A stretch of DNA of 6,091 nucleotides from Bacteroidota bacterium (GTDB taxonomy: Bacteria; Bacteroidota; Bacteroidia; Bacteroidales; Rikenellaceae), in assembly GCA_023413645.1 (NCBI GenBank), contig JAEZPN010000080.1, positions 1 to 6,091 of the forward strand, read 5' to 3'. Below, one piece after another: positions 4,911 through 6,091 of the stretch. Both the position numbers and the translations under genes were made by a program. How positions within the stretch are numbered: position 1 is the stretch's first letter; each line of letters begins with the position of its first letter. The notes under the pieces were generated by a model, which saw only the letters and a program-made list of their open reading frames with translations, was not told where the DNA came from and ran no database searches.

Positions 4911-6091
4911 ATGAAAAAGCTATTTAGTATATTCGCACTTCTCTCGCTCGCAGTGGGCTTCACTGCGTGCGAGGAGGTCACATCAGACACTCCCAACAAT
5001 GCAGTAACTATCTCTGCTGATAAGAGCGAGATTACTGCCAACGGCACTGACTTTGTTACATTCACAGTTAGTCCCGCCGAGGCACAGATCATCTGTCTTA
5101 ACGACAACTCTGTGCTCGCAGGCACAACATTCAAGACAACAACTCCTGCGGAGTATCGCTTTGTTGCAGTGTACAATGGCGTTAAGTCTGAGGAGGTAAA
5201 GGTTAAGGCTAATGCCCTTAAGAAGGAGGTTGTGCTCGCAGCAGATAAGAGCGAGATTCTTGGTGACAACACCGACGCTGTAACCTTCACCGTGACTGTT
5301 GATGGCGAGAATAAGACTGACGAGGCGCAGATTATCATCGTTAACTATGGCACAGTACTCGAGGGTAACACCTTCACAACAGATGTTGCTGGTGAGTTTA
5401 TCTTCCAGGCAAACTTCGAGGGTGAGCAGTCTAACCAGGTTTCTGTTACTGCAACCGCGGTTGAGGCTCCAGTTCAGAAGGGTCTTACTATTACAGCATC
5501 AAAGATGCGTTTCAAGGCCGATGGTGCAGATAGCGTTACCTTCACAGTTGTGTATGGCGATGATGATGTTACCGATGTTTGCGAGATTCGCACAACCGCG
5601 GGCGATGTAATCGAGGGTGGCGTGTTCACTACAACTACTGTTGGATCATACAACGTCTACGCACTCTACGATAACGTTCGCTCTAATACCGTAAGCATCG
5701 ACGCCTACGATCCTAATGCTGCCTATGCGTACGAGATTGGTCAGATCTACGATATCAACGGTACAAAGGGTGTTGCATACGCCATCAAGACCGTGGGTAA
5801 TGATACATTTGTATACTTCTTCTCTATGGACGAGGCTGATTTGCAGTGGTCAACAGAGAACGTATGGTGCAACTGTATTAGCAGTAAGGGTGCGTGGAAC
5901 ACATACGATCCATTTGATGAGAGATATTCACAGGCAGATGGCGGTGTTCGCGATATAAACAACTACCCCGCGTTCAAGTGGTGTATGGATCATGGTGCTG
6001 ATTGGTTTATGCCATCATCACAGGAGTTGCAGTGGATGTGGGATGCTATATCAGCTGGCACACACGACTTCGATAGCGAGAGTGTAAAGGC
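4911..6091 (+). CDS. Lipoprotein with three Ig-like repeats and a DUF1566-like domain (3' end outside window)
   Basis: Open from ATG 4911 to the window edge: 393 visible residues, no stop. The signal peptide is residues 1-19 (MKKLFSIFALLSLAVGFTA), the anchor Cys is 20, followed by EEV. The acidic pair at +2/+3 resembles the Bacteroidota surface-export signal. Three bacterial Ig-like repeats follow, at about 31-101, 106-182 and 191-266. Each opens with a strand, then (D/S)K and VTFTV: ADKSEI at 36 and VTFTV at 49; ADKSEI at 111 and VTFTV at 124; ASKMRF at 196 and VTFTV at 209. From about 274 the sequence changes to EIGQIYDINGTKGVAY, then YPAFKWC (352-358) and DWFMPSSQEL (364-373). These resemble the G-x-I-Y, KGVV, AFxWC and GWYLPSxxEL landmarks of the DUF1566/Lcl-C and Fibrobacter-paralogous type domains, in which DG..N (here DGGVRDINN, 343-351) precedes the WC. 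That call is from motif memory and is moderate. Three Cys lie at 320, 322 and 358. It is probably in one operon with the gene upstream. Confidence 0.85.
   Translation, partial: MKKLFSIFALLSLAVGFTACEEVTSDTPNNAVTISADKSEITANGTDFVTFTVSPAEAQIICLNDNSVLAGTTFKTTTPAEYRFVAVYNGVKSEEVKVKANALKKEVVLAADKSEILGDNTDAVTFTVTVDGENKTDEAQIIIVNYGTVLEGNTFTTDVAGEFIFQANFEGEQSNQVSVTATAVEAPVQKGLTITASKMRFKADGADSVTFTVVYGDDDVTDVCEIRTTAGDVIEGGVFTTTTVGSYNVYALYDNVRSNTVSIDAYDPNAAYAYEIGQIYDINGTKGVAYAIKTVGNDTFVYFFSMDEADLQWSTENVWCNCISSKGAWNTYDPFDERYSQADGGVRDINNYPAFKWCMDHGADWFMPSSQELQWMWDAISAGTHDFDSESVK
5019..5258 (+). repeat. 225-bp period internal duplication in the Ig-like lipoprotein gene
   Basis: The 15-mer GATAAGAGCGAGATT occurs at 5019-5033 and again at 5244-5258, exactly 225 bp (75 codons) apart, marking the same strand of Ig-like repeats 1 and 2. 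The encoded segments ADKSEI and VTFTV are also aligned at exactly 75 residues. Repeat 3 is shifted by 85 residues and more diverged, which suggests that repeats 1 and 2 come from a later duplication. Confidence 0.75.

Noticed and set aside
4886..5338. A 150-codon minus-strand open frame opposite the start of the third lipoprotein
   Set aside because: The plus strand has a signal peptide, anchor Cys and Ig-like repeats in this stretch. The minus frame is low-complexity Ser/Thr/Val-rich shadow sequence.

Overview
This is a stretch of a Bacteroidota genome, most likely order Bacteroidales. The first gene is a typical Bacteroidales primary sigma factor. Three promoters fit the phylum-specific pattern TTG, 18-20 nt, TAnnTTTG. 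Leaders lack Shine-Dalgarno motifs and are A-rich before the lipoprotein starts, and three lipoproteins have Bacteroidales-type beta-sandwich architectures. I cannot fix the genus; the sigma factor differs in places from what I recall of Bacteroides, and a Rikenellaceae-like (Alistipes-like) source is only a guess.

Layout: (1) 3-551, the 3' part of rpoD on the + strand. (2) 550-935, a tandem array of three nested-palindrome elements of 129, 127 and 128 bp, separated by a single G each time, filling most of the gap between the convergent rpoD and argR. The central hairpin of the first element is also the rpoD terminator. (3) 936-984, nothing recognised, then the argR terminator at 985-1019. 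(4) 1040-1534, argR on the - strand. (5) 1535-1807, an AT-rich divergent regulatory region with a promoter for each direction and a perfect 8-bp inverted repeat over the lipoprotein promoter. (6) 1808-3073, a BACON-domain lipoprotein with its own promoter and terminator. (7) 3228-6091 and beyond, a second transcription unit with two lipoprotein genes 18 nt apart; the second runs off the window.

The sigma factor and the promoters agree: the Bacteroidota primary sigma is known to use this -33/-7 pattern. The three lipoproteins are predicted to be exported, lipid-anchored and made almost wholly of beta-sandwich modules, so they are probably cell-envelope or surface proteins. No SusC/SusD pair, enzyme or secretion gene is present to name a substrate. 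argR has no arginine biosynthesis gene beside it here.

The most unusual content is the three-element array. The copies differ greatly in base sequence but share length, architecture, internal loop and apical loop, and their stems are kept paired by different base pairs. I do not recognise this as a named family. It may be a non-autonomous palindromic repeat or a structured RNA; the sequence alone does not decide.
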